From Rhinopomastus cyanomelas (taxonomy: Eukaryota; Chordata; Aves; Bucerotiformes; Rhinopomastidae): DNA of 64,000 bases. Position numbers and translations under genes: made by a program. Positions 10,991 to 20,936 of the stretch are shown here, piece by piece. Every line of letters begins with the position of its first letter. Position 1 is the first letter of the stretch. The stretch is from contig VXBP01002815.1 in NCBI GenBank assembly GCA_013400115.1, positions 558,001-622,000 on the forward strand. The letters run 5' to 3'. The notes under the pieces are model-generated. The model was not told the origin of the DNA and ran no database searches. It saw only the letters and a list, made by a program, of their open reading frames with translations.

Positions 10991-13334
10991 CTTACACTCA
11001 GGGTATCTGTGCTCGAAAATGTCCCAACTCCCACAGTCACCAAAGCCCACAGACACCAACCTCAAGCAGGCTGTGTGCACTGCACAGTGCTTCAAGCTGA
11101 GAAGTAGTCTCCAACCTCTGAACCAACACCAGCCATGTTTTGGACCCAAAACATCCCTCCCCTGCTCAGGATGGGCTGAGCTCAAAAGTTTACAGTAGGT
11201 GCACCCAGAACTCATCTGTGTCTCGCTGACCATGCCCAGTGGACATACCCAGTGATGCTGGGGAGGACCTGGGAGGTGGAGAGGATGGGAGGCAGAGCCA
11301 ACAGGGAGGAGGGAAGTGCAGTAGTGCTGTAGAGGATGCTGGAGGCTGTGGGCACATCCAGCCAAGCCGTGTGCTGCTCTTTGCACCAAAACCCACTGTG
11401 GCTGGAGGACAGGGCTGTCTGGAGAGCTCTCAAACACGTCTCTGCTGGGTCAGGGCTCCTCACAGCTTTGTTCTGGCCGTGGGGGCGGCAGCAATGCTTT
11501 GCTGTCGGGTGGCTCGCGGTGCTGGAGGGGAACCAGCATGACTGTATTTTGGAAATATGTCCCTGTGGAGCACTCAGTGTCCCTCAGCCATCCCAGCCCA
11601 GAGCCGGCCGAGCCTCTGGGACCTGCTCTGCTTGTGATTGCTCTCGCCCTGTCTCTTATCGCTCTGCTGGGAACAGAGTTGGCGAGAAAAGGAGCCAAGC
11701 CCGCGCCCGCTGTCACTCCCTTTGGCACGCTGGAGCCAAAGGCTGCGCTCTCCGGTCCTTTATGTTTTCTTTCCTTCTTGTCTCTTTCCCAGGCACAGCT
11801 TTCAGGTTGACAGGGTGGCAGAGAGGGTGATACGATGTCACTACTGCAGCCAGGAGTGGGAAGGGGAGCAGCGTCTGGTGCTTGGCAGCAGTGCCTTTGG
11901 ACCAGCCGGTGCCAGGCAGGAAAGGGCGTCCCCAGCCCCGCATGCAGTGGGACAGCGAGGAAAGGAAAGGGACTGGGACAGGAAGGGCAGAGTGGCGCCC
12001 AGGGGGTCACTCCAGGCGGGGAGAGCTCCTGGCTCCCCCTGGGCAGGTTGTGCCTTTCAGCCTCCCCATGGAGCAGTGCTTGGGGCCAGTGCGGGGACAG
12101 AACGTGCAGTTGAACCTGGCCCAGAACAAACAGCCGCTGCCACTGGAGCAAACAGGCAGCCTGTTTTCCAGGCGGATGGGGAAACGGTGGAGCCTTTTTC
12201 CTCTGGCCCCTCTCCAGAGGGAAGGCAAAGCAGCGTTAACCTGCTTGGCCTGGGTGGGAGCAGGGAGCCCATCCTGGGACTGCTGCTGCCATCTTTGGGG
12301 ATGGGGCTTCTCCTGACTCTCTGGTGCTTTGCAGAGCAGGAAGGTTTGGTGTTGCCACTGAGTTTCCTGGTCTTAGCTTGTCAGCCCTTGGATGCTGTGG
12401 GTTAGGGACCTGCTGCCTCACATGCTGCTGCTCTCCTGGTAGTGGTTGTGACCTTCTGAGTGGGCAGAGGGAGCCAGAGCTGAGTCAGGCTGGAAGATCT
12501 CGCACAGCTTTCCACACACCAGGGATGAGGCGACATCGCAAACCACAGCGGCATGTTCATCAGAGAGCTACCCACGCCTTCCCAAAGGACCTGATCTTTA
12601 AAGAACATCAAGAAGATCTTCTTTCAAGAAGATCAAGATCTTTTCTTCACCCAAAGAACCATCAAGTCCATCTCCTCCTCCTGTTGCCCAAATCAGGCCT
12701 TTGGTCCCCTCCTGCAGGATGTAGCAGCCCCGTGAAGTCCCTGCGCATTTGTGCTCTGCAGTGGAGCTAAGCTGAGCCCAGGCACGTGAGCGAGTTGGCC
12801 ACAGCCCCCCGGGAGCCAGCGATCAGACGCATCCCCACGGGATGAGCAGCTTCACATAAATATTTAGCGGCTCCAGTAAATATTTAACTTCTCTAACATG
12901 AGCGAGGACGGAAAAAACAGACCCTGGCGGGCAACCTCGCAAAGCCCCTGGGTGAGATGCTTCTGAGCACTCCCTCCAGCTCTCGGCGCATTGTATGGGC
13001 CCCTAGGCAGGCCCTGGCTTTCATTAGATGTTGTGTGCAGAGCCTAACATACTGTGAGGAGGAGGCTGTGATCCACAGTCAGCTCCCTGCAAAAATAGCC
13101 TGCCCTTTGCACGAGTCGAAGCAGCACCCGCTCCCAATTAAATGGGAATGTCATCCATCTGAAGTCCAGAGCGGCACTTCAGCTGGCTCGTGCTTGGCAT
13201 TGAAATCATCTCTTTGGGCACTTCTGGCTCCAGAAAGTGTTTCTAGGAGGAAAAGTGTTGCAGAGGACGGGCACAGAGTGTGCAGGAGAGGAAATCCTGC
13301 TCTCGAGGCTGCCTAGTGCTGATGTCAGTGTTGA
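10991..13334. other. Non-coding GC-rich sequence, no gene recognised
   Basis: Overlapping open frames on both strands at 11336-12405 (up to 255 codons) reflect few stop codons in GC-rich sequence and have no domain. A small self-complementary stretch (AAGAAGATCTTCTTTCAAGA) lies near 12609. The enhancer-like block 12850-13210 is listed separately. Confidence 0.5.
12850..13210. promoter_or_regulatory. Enhancer-like block with paired TAAATATTTA palindromes
   Basis: The 10-bp palindrome TAAATATTTA occurs at 12857-12866 and 12877-12886, exactly 20 bp apart. It is followed by repeat-free sequence mixing AT-rich and CpG motifs, such as CTCCCAATTAAATGGGAATG near 13132. The texture suggests a conserved element; there is no direct proof. 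Confidence 0.35.
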
Positions 13335-13431
13335 TCATAGTATCATAGAATGGGTTTGGAAGGGACCTCAAAAAGTCATCTAGTCCAATCCCCCTGACAC
13401 AGCAGGATCACCTAGACCAAGTCACACAGGA
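13335..13431 (-). mobile_element. CR1 3' end, minus strand
   Basis: CATAGTATCATAGAATGGGT, 'ggaagggacctcaaaaagtcatctagtccaatccccctgac' and 'caggatcacctagaccaag' mark a reverse-complement CR1 terminus of about 97 bp. Confidence 0.9.
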
Positions 13432-14601
13432 TGGAGGTGTTTCTGCCCTCCCCAGCCAGGGACAGCTCATGGGGGATTGTGGTCAACGCAAAACACCTCC
13501 TCTGCTGAGGGCTCAGACGTGCCTGGAGCGAGGGGGACCTGCACACCCATGCTGTGAGCACACACAACCCAGCCCTTGGGTCTGACACACTGAACCTCAA
13601 CATTTGATCATCAGCATCGCTTCCTCTCCCGACAGATGAGAGCTGCTTGCTCAGAGGATGTCCCACATGTGTGAGGTGCCAGAAAACCCCTGTCCCATGT
13701 GTCCTGTTGCCTCGTGCAGTGGCCTGGGATCTCAGGGAGCCATGGACAATCCCAGAGCCCCATCACAGCCTGTTCTATCCTGAAGAGCCAGTTTTGCACA
13801 GCAAGACCCAGAAACTTTACCATCTGGCTGGATGTTCCTGGGCTAATAATAGTGCGGCTAAATATTTGCACGTGGGCCGCTGTTAGCCCTGGGGCTCCCA
13901 GAGGAATATGGGCCACGTCGCCTGGGTTTTTAATAGAAAGCAAGGGAGGCCATGAAGCCAGAGGAAGGAAAGGTGTCAGAAAGCGAAGGGTCAGTGGGAC
14001 GGGGCAACAGGGGAAGTCCAGCACGAGGAAGAGTCCTTCCAAGGCTCTGCAGGACCAGCTCCAAGCAACACTATGGGACTGGTGTGGTGCCGCGTGGGTC
14101 CAGGCTTGGGTGAGGCTCTGCCTCGTGCAAGGGAGGAAGCCTGACAGGTCAGCGAGATAAAACCACTCAGACTCATCCTTCCCGAGACACGTCGCCTCGT
14201 ACTGGCTCTCCGAACTGTGGTTTCCTGATGCAGCCCTTTGATAAATATTTATCTCTGCTCTATTGCAAAGCAATTAGGGCGGCCTCAGAAGTGGGTTTGC
14301 TCGAGAGGCACATCTCAGAGAGAAGACAGTTTGGGTAATGAATGCATCTATTTATTCTCCACTCATGAGGAACCTCCTGGAAGCTCCTACGGAAGCAGGC
14401 ATTTCCCAGAGCTTCATGAAGCTCTCCGGTGCTTCACAAGGGTTGAAAGTCACATTTCTGCTCTTACCCACCTCGTACTGGTTTTACACCGGTGTCCACC
14501 CACTGACGCTTGCACCAGGACAAGGGAGAGCAGGACAAACCTTAATCAAGCCATGGGCTGCAATTCAGGGTGTTTATTCCTCACTTGGTAAAGTCAATAG
14601 A
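13432..14601. other. Non-coding sequence, no gene recognised
   Basis: Open frames (13611-14273 minus, 13699-14160 plus) overlap on opposite strands and show no family similarity. Near 13840-13930 lies GGCTAAATATTTGCACGTGG with a CACGTG E-box, and TAAATATTTA recurs at 14242-14251. Both are possible regulatory sequence. Confidence 0.45.
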
Positions 14602-14641
14602 TGGTTTTGATGATCTCAAGGGTCTTTTCCATCCTCAATGA
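14602..14641 (+). mobile_element. CR1 tail relic, plus strand
   Basis: Only the last 40 bp are recognisable: 'ttgatgatctcaagggtcttttccatcctcaatga'. Confidence 0.6.
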
Positions 14642-16142
14642 CCTTTACCATCTTCAGACAGAGAGGGGAGACCCTTCTCCTGGTTGTGGCTGTTGGGTAT
14701 CACCCCCCAGAAACAGCAGCTAGGCTGCAAGAACTTGGCACAGAATAAAGACTTGGCGTTCTCCCAGGGAAAGGGCTGTGGGTCTCATGTGAGTTGCTTG
14801 GTCATGGTGGAGAGGTTTAATCTTCGACCCAAGGTGTGAGCTCAGGGAGAGATGGTTTTTAGCTTTCTACTTTAACTGTTCTTTACCTTCCTACTTTAAG
14901 AAGGTGCTGAGGCCATTCCCAGGCTGCAAACCAGTATGGAATGGGGTGGATGCAGGTAGGTTATGCTAACTGCTGTGGGGTTAGCTCAGGGGTCAAGCCC
15001 CAATATCCTGCTCATGCCTACAAGTTGCCTGAGCTCTTCTGAGCCCCAGGCCACTGTGGATGGGTTGCACCACGGTGTTTATCATGTCCTGGTATCGTAT
15101 GTGACTGTATCACACCCGTTCCTCGGGATCAGCCTGTGTCTCATCCCTGGAAAACCTGTGGAGGGGTGAAGGGTTTGCACACCCTTTGTGGTGAACCCAG
15201 TGGTGCAGCCTGCAGAACAAGGAGCTCTAGATATGGACTTGCAGCACAAACTGAGAGAAACCCTCCACACATCACAGCCTGAAGATTAACTGGGGCCCAT
15301 CCCTGGGAAGGTGACCAAGGGAAAGAAGCGGCTTCTTTGCTGGATTTTGGAAGAGGCAGCCCCTGCACTCTCGTTTATGGGATCACACCACTTGCACTGC
15401 TTTTCTCCCCTCTCTCTTCAAGTGGTTGCTCCACACAAGCCTCTCTAGCATTCAGGGCCATCCTGCCCCCTCCCCAGCGCCCATCACCATCTGCTCACTA
15501 CAACCCTGCAGAGCCCAGCCCCAATCCCTTGTCCACCACAGCTCCGCAGCCCTTTGTGCCATTTTATCCCCTCGGCCATAACTCCACCGCTTGCCCCTTG
15601 CTCCCTCTTCATTGCCCAGAAAGGCGAGAGGTGGGGAAGGGGAAGGTTTCCCCAGTTCTGTGCAGAAATGTTCAAGTGTGTCAAAAGACAAAGCCTGTCC
15701 CCTTTGCAACCCACCAGCTGCTGCTGCCACAAAAGCGGGGAGAGGAGGGGGGCCGGGAGCGTGGGGGGCACTTTGTGACCCGAAAGGAAAAACCTTGAGA
15801 AAAGAACAGAATAAATATCCCCTCCTTCCGCCCCTTCTTAACAAGAGGGGACAGAATTAAACACTTTTGTTAAGTGAGGGGCTGTCCCCCACACCAGTTA
15901 ACACGGCTCCTGTGCCCTGTCCTGGTGTCGGACTTTAACTCACTCTGTGTCATGTCTTTCTCTCCATGGGCAGAAAATTCAATTAGTCTCGAGCAAATGC
16001 CTTCCTAAAGGACACAGAAAACGAAAATAAAGAGGAGAAATCTGCTTTCATCCTGTACAGAAAGAGGCTTGGGGGGGGAAATACAGATTAGGGAGAGAAA
16101 GAGGCAGGTTTAAGGCTTTCAAAAGGGTTTTTTTCCCTTCGA
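14642..16142. other. Non-coding sequence, no gene recognised
   Basis: Unique sequence; GC-rich short frames around 15340-15860 carry no domain. Purine-rich composition rises towards the polypyrimidine tract that follows. Confidence 0.5.
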
Positions 16143-16570
16143 TCTCTTTTCCTTTCTTTCTTTTTTTTTCTTTTCTTTTCTTTTTTCTTTTCTTTTTTCT
16201 TCTCTTTTCTTCTTCTCTTCTCTTCTCTTCTCTTCTCTTCTCTTCTCTTCTCTTCTCTTCTCTTCTCTTCTCTTCTCTTCTCTTCTCTTCTCTTCTCTTC
16301 TCTTCTCTTCTCTTCTCTTCTCTTCTCTTCTCTTCTCTTCTCTTCTCTTCTCTTCTCTTCTCTTCTCTTCTCTTCTCTTCTCTTCTCTTCTCTTCTCTTC
16401 TCTTCTCTTCTCTTCTCTTCTCTTCTCTTCTCTTCTCTTCTCTTCTCTTCTCTTCTCTTCTCTTCTCTTCTCTTCTCTTCTCTTCTCTTCTCTTCTCTTC
16501 TCTTCTCTTCTCTTCTCTTCTCTTCTCTTCTCTTCTCTTCTCTTCTCTTCTCTTCTCTTCTCTTCTCTTC
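16143..16570 (+). repeat. Pure polypyrimidine tract with long (TCTTC)n microsatellite
   Basis: 428 bases with only C and T on the plus strand: irregular T-rich sequence to about 16210, then roughly 360 bp of near-perfect TCTTC pentamers (about 71 units). The reverse strand reads as charged KRREE repeats if translated; this is simple-sequence translation, not a protein. The array runs straight into an N. Confidence 0.98.
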
Positions 16571-16571
16571 N
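16571..16571. other. Single N at the end of the (TCTTC)n array
   Basis: The one unresolved base sits where the pentamer array stops and the motif changes to TCTCACCTTTTCC. The array is probably cut short or collapsed in the assembly, so its true length is unknown. Confidence 0.9.
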
Positions 16572-16800
16572 TCTCACCTTTTCCTCTCACCTTTTCCTCT
16601 CCTCTCCCCTCCCCTCCTCTCTCCTCTCAATTTTTTCTTTTCTTTTTTCCTTTTTTCTTTTATTTCTTTCCACTTTTTATTTTCTCCACTAGTTTTTTAC
16701 TAGTTTTCTCTCAGTTTTTTACTCTTTTATCTCCTTTTCTTTTGCCTTCTTTCTCTTCACCTCTTTCTTTCCTTTTCTTCTCCCCCTCTTTCACTCTCCC
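16572..16800 (+). repeat. Pyrimidine-rich low-complexity flank
   Basis: Mostly C and T with scattered A: two copies of TCTCACCTTTTCC, then T-rich sequence with 'actagttttttactagttttc' near 16688. It is a degenerate continuation of the simple repeat. Confidence 0.85.
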
Positions 16801-17733
16801 TCACTTGTTCTTTCTCTGCTGCATCCATGTGAAGAATGAAGCCTGCTCCCACCACCCACTGCTGGATCCATCCAAACTTCTGCGTAAGCAGAGCTGGGTT
16901 TGTCTTGCTGTGACAAAGACTCCAAACCAGCACCAGGTTTGTGCCTGTGTAGACACTTCCTCTGTCCAAGTACAATGATACCCTAGTGCCAGGGAAAGGG
17001 AAAGACTGGTGCTGGGAACACTTCCCTTCTGGAGCACCCTCCTTGGGCATTTCTGTAGGAATCCTGGCAATTACTGGTCACTGGAAACCAGGGAGCACAT
17101 TCCCAGTGGCTCAGCAGCAAGGACCAGCTCACTGCATGCACAGGGCTCAGGCACTCTGCCCAAGGGCCACCATGCCAGGGCACACGGAAGGGCTGGGTGC
17201 CTCCTTCATGGTGCTTATCATGCCCAGTAGAGAGGAGAGCATTTCCTGGCCAAGACGTTTCCTGCCTCTTGATTGCAGATGCTGGTGTCTAATCAGTGCT
17301 TCCTCCACTGCCTCTCCTCTCACCGTGCTCAGGGCTCAGGGCTTCCTTGCAGCCTGGGGCAGGTTGGCATCATCCCATCTCCTAGGTTCACCTCCCACAG
17401 CTGTTTTCCCCCGTGTTGTTTACCTCCTCCTCTTCCTACAAGTTCATCTTCGCGTGCTGGACTGGCCCTTCGCTGCCAACGCGCTGCAGCGAGGGCTGGT
17501 GCCTGGTGTTGCTGCCTGCCAGAGATAAGAGCTAATCTGTGTTTTATGGTCGTGAACACAACTTGCAGATCAGAGTCTCTGCACGGAAACTCGCAGGAGA
17601 AGGCAGCGGGAGTGGGGGGGTGGCAACTCACCCCTTTTCTGGGGGCTGCTTGTTGTTTTCTTGCGGGCCTGCCCCCACAAAGTACCCAGCTTCTTTAGCT
17701 GGGAATGAGAGCTCCAGCAAGCACCAGGTGAGA

Positions 17734-17793
17734 GGGACCAGCCACACTGGTGGGGCAGAGGGAGGGACCAACCACACTGGTGGGGCAGAGGAC
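17734..17793 (+). repeat. 30-bp tandem duplication, 2 copies
   Basis: GGGACCAGCCACACTGGTGG begins at 17734, and GGGACCAACCACACTGGTGG at 17764. The units differ by few bases. Confidence 0.93.
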
Positions 17794-19319
17794 TTCACTT
17801 TGCACCTCATCACAGGCAGAGCATAAGGGGAATAAAGGAAGAGAGGCAACTGTACCCGTGATAACCTGACTGCTTCTGCAACAGCTTGTAACAGTCCTGA
17901 GCAGAGATTTTAAGGCACTTACAGTGTGTCTTGAGGTCGAGTCAAGGAAGGGAAAGAAGCTTCACAAACTCTTTAAAAAGTCAGCCTGCCCTTTCCTCTA
18001 GTATTAACTGCTGCAGTTCTTTGGGTGCACCAATGTCTGGCAGACCTGGGGCTGTTAGCTTGCACCCTCCTCCTCGTGTCTCTCTTTGCCAGCTCGCTGC
18101 CACACAAGCCACAGACACGCTTGGCTCTGCCTGCCCACAGAGGGTGATGGACTGGACCATTTCCACGTTGCTTTAGCTGCAGCCTCACAATATTTGCCAG
18201 TCGGCACAAGGATGAGCCAAGCCTCTGAAGCACCAAAGGACAAGACCATGTGGGATGGAGTGAGGAGATGGCAGAGCCCTAAACAAAAGGGTATAAGGAG
18301 AGGAAAATGTAGGAACAGAAACTGCAGAATCAGAGGGAGAAAATCCACTTGGAGGCAGGGAGTTGGGTTTTGCCCTTTTCCTATCTCAAAGTCTCCCCAG
18401 TCTCATCGTGCTCTGGCTGAAAAAGCTGAGTAAAACCAGTACAGAGGCTCTTACAGCATCTGCAGACCCTGGTGGCTGCAGCAGTGGTTAATCAGTTACT
18501 CTTCATAGCCCCAAGCTCCTGCGAGCTGCTTTCATCTACGAGCCAAAGAAAAGGATGGATCATTCTTCTGCAGCTTCCTCTGCAACATCTGGGCTCTGCA
18601 AGAGCAGGCTCTGTCTCACTGGAAGCAGCACAGTGACCACAGCCCCCACCCCAGGCATGAGATGCTCCCCAGCACCATGGGCGCACTCAGGGGGGCTGTT
18701 CCGCCCTGGGCATAATCTTAGTGCTACCAGCAGCCATTGTTCTGACCCCATTTCAGGCCCTGGGTCTCTCCATCGTGGCCAACCCAGGGAACTCCAGCCT
18801 TTTACCCGGCTGCTGAGGTCTCAGAGGCTGTGCACTACTCACAGCTTAAACAGTCTAAAGAGAGGAGGTGGCACACACTGCCTCATGCCACATCTCTTGT
18901 GGCCATCTGCCCTGGTTTAGGGTAATTTTGTGCTGGTTTGGATTCCCCAGGGCTGCTGAAACACACTGAGAAACCGGGAACTAGTGTTTCAGTAAAGAAA
19001 AGAGGTTTATCAGCAGAGGTGGTCGCACTGAGGTGGTCTAGGTGTCTACCCTGCAACTCCAGCCACAAGGCCACCATGGACTCCTTGCTCTGGACTCTGG
19101 CTGATTTTAAGTCCTTGTCTTCCTTTAATGAACATGGTTTTTTCCTGCTCTGCCTCCCATAAACAGGGCTACCAGGCTCCACACTCCCAGGGAAAATTCC
19201 CACTCCCGTTCCCTTCATGGTCTGACGAGACAAAGTAGGAAAAATGGTCAGAAGGGAGAAGAAAGGAGCTGGTTTTGAAATGAATAGAAGCTGCTGGTCA
19301 GGCTGCCACTGAGCAGACA

Positions 19320-19560
19320 AAGGCTCTCCAGCGTGTAACTGCTTGTCTATGCAGGGAAATTAATTGGAACAGCTTTTCCAAATTAGCTGCATCTGATGAT
19401 GATAAAAATAATAAAAACAAATAGTGGATTAAGTTAAATTAGGAAAAAGCAGCTTTATTCTGGAATAGGCGTGTCCACATTCCAGCATATTTTATTCCAC
19501 AATAGCAGCTTTGCTACGCTCCTCTGTGCCGACAAGCCCTGACACCGGCCCCGTGCGCGT
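19320..19560. promoter_or_regulatory. AT-rich enhancer-like block
   Basis: A sharply AT-rich island in GC-rich surroundings with GGGAAATTAATTGGAACAGC, CCAAATTAGCTGCATCTG and TGGATTAAGTTAAATTAGG, then CpG-bearing sequence. It has no repeats. Homeodomain-like TAATT cores recur. Conservation is not tested. Confidence 0.3.
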
Positions 19561-19685
19561 TCCCTCTCCTCCTCTGCAGGGCAAGGCTGCCTGTTCAGTC
19601 TCCCCTCCTGCAGCCAGAGGCTTCTCCACACTTTTTCCTTCAGGCTGCTGTTTTCCAGCGCGTCTCCCTGACTGAAAAATCCTTT

Positions 19686-19757
19686 ATAGAATCATAGAAT
19701 CATTAGGGATTGGAAGGGACCTCAAAAGATTCATCTAGTCCAATCCCCCTGTCCTTC
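19686..19757 (-). mobile_element. CR1 3' end, minus strand
   Basis: TAGAATCATAGAATCATTAG, then 'gattggaagggacctcaaaagattcatctagtccaatccccctgtcc': a short, well-kept CR1 terminus. Confidence 0.9.
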
Positions 19758-20825
19758 AGGAGCTGGCCCAGGCTGTGTGGTGGACTTTGGTGTCTCCCAT
19801 CCCAGTGAATGCTGCCCCTAGCCCTTCCCAAACACGTGCATGACCCTTGCTGCCCCTGTTCCCCACAACAGCCACCCAAATAAATTGGATGCCATCACCA
19901 ACTTAAAAATTCACTTGTGTCCTTCACTTAGCACCCAGATCTTTCTGCTTCGCCCGCAGCCCTGGCAGCTGGATCCCCTATCGCACAGGGGACTCGTCTG
20001 CCTGGGGCTTAGCTCCTAAACGCCATTTACACACTCCTGAAAACCCCCCAGATTTCTGTGGGGTGGGGAAGGATGAGAGTTTGGCACGCACACCCAAGCT
20101 GTGACCTCGCTGACCATGCCGTGCTCTGAGAGCCTGGTTCCTGGATCCCATGGCATTGCTGCCAAGTCCACGGGCTCCGTCTCCAGTGGGGTGAGCGAGG
20201 CTGACCATACAGAGCCACACAACTGCTTGCATCAGACGAGGATCTTGCCCTTTCTGTTAGAAGAAAGGCATAACTTTAATTATCTTGACATGTTTATCAC
20301 TGGGAGGCCGGGCCCGTTATCTCGACGGGTTCATTCTCAAACGTGCTGAGCCACAAGAACATGATTGTCTTCGATGGAAATCCTGCCTGAGGTAGTCCTG
20401 CAGCTGCACTTTATGTCAAGGGATAAAACATGTGCAGAGTGACTTTCCTCGCATTGTTAAGCAGGAGTAGCTGTTGTGAGCTGCGAGCCATTGCCCACAC
20501 AATGGGGCTTCAGCTTTTATGGCTAATTTATGGGTCTGCATGTGTTTGCCCTGTCAAACCTTCTTGCAGGGAGGGTTTAAAGACATTAAAAAATGGTTTG
20601 TGTTAGTTGCGCTAAAAGTTGCCTCCCTCAACAGACTGAGATGACAGAGCTACTGGTTTGCTGTGCCTCATGTTGACTCTGGATCCCTCCTGACCCCACA
20701 CAGCAAAGTTGGGACACATCACGGGGTGCTGGCTGTGCCCTGTGAAAAAAGCGGCACCGCTGTTGCCTCCATGTGCCCATGGGAGCATAATGAATGGCTC
20801 ATCAACAGTCCAAACCAGCTACTCC
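19758..20825. other. Non-coding sequence with enhancer-like block at 20240-20610
   Basis: No gene recognised. The second half is unusually rich in mixed AT/CpG words and is listed separately. Confidence 0.5.
20240..20610. promoter_or_regulatory. Enhancer-like block
   Basis: About 370 bp of repeat-free sequence with words such as GCATAACTTTAATTATCTTG, CCCGTTATCTCGACGGGTTC (an inverted pair CCCGT/ACGGG around TATCTCG), GCACTTTATGTCAAGGG and GCTTTTATGGCTAATTTATGG. Several homeobox-like cores are present. Judged by texture only. Confidence 0.35.
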
Positions 20826-20936
20826 ATCTGTGGAATGGGCTGCCCAGGGAGGCTGTGGAGGTGATCCTGTCATGGTGGAGAGATTGGACTAGATCAGCTT
20901 TGAGGTCCCTTCCAATCCCTAATGTTCTGTGATTCT
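20826..20936 (+). mobile_element. CR1 3' fragment, plus strand
   Basis: TCTGTGGAATGGGCTGCCCA, 'ggaggctgtggagg', 'gattggactagatcagctttgaggtcccttccaatccctaatgttctgtgattct': a CR1 terminus in plus orientation. Confidence 0.88.

Larger units (their letters stand above)
16801..19685. other. Non-coding sequence, no gene recognised
   Basis: No CR1 copy or recognisable exon. It contains a 30-bp unit (GGGACCAGCCACACTGGTGG...) present twice at 17734-17793 and the AT-rich enhancer-like block listed at 19320-19560. Confidence 0.5.

Noticed and set aside
10829..11437. 202-codon frame with internal repeats, possible repeat protein
   Set aside because: The underlying minisatellite period (92) is not a multiple of three, so the repeated peptide falls in different frames.
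11638..12405. 255-codon open frame on the plus strand
   Set aside because: Competing frames on both strands cover the same bases. No family similarity, no splice-consistent exon pattern.
16048..16590. Long KRREE-repeat open frame on the minus strand
   Set aside because: It is only the translation of the (TCTTC)n microsatellite.
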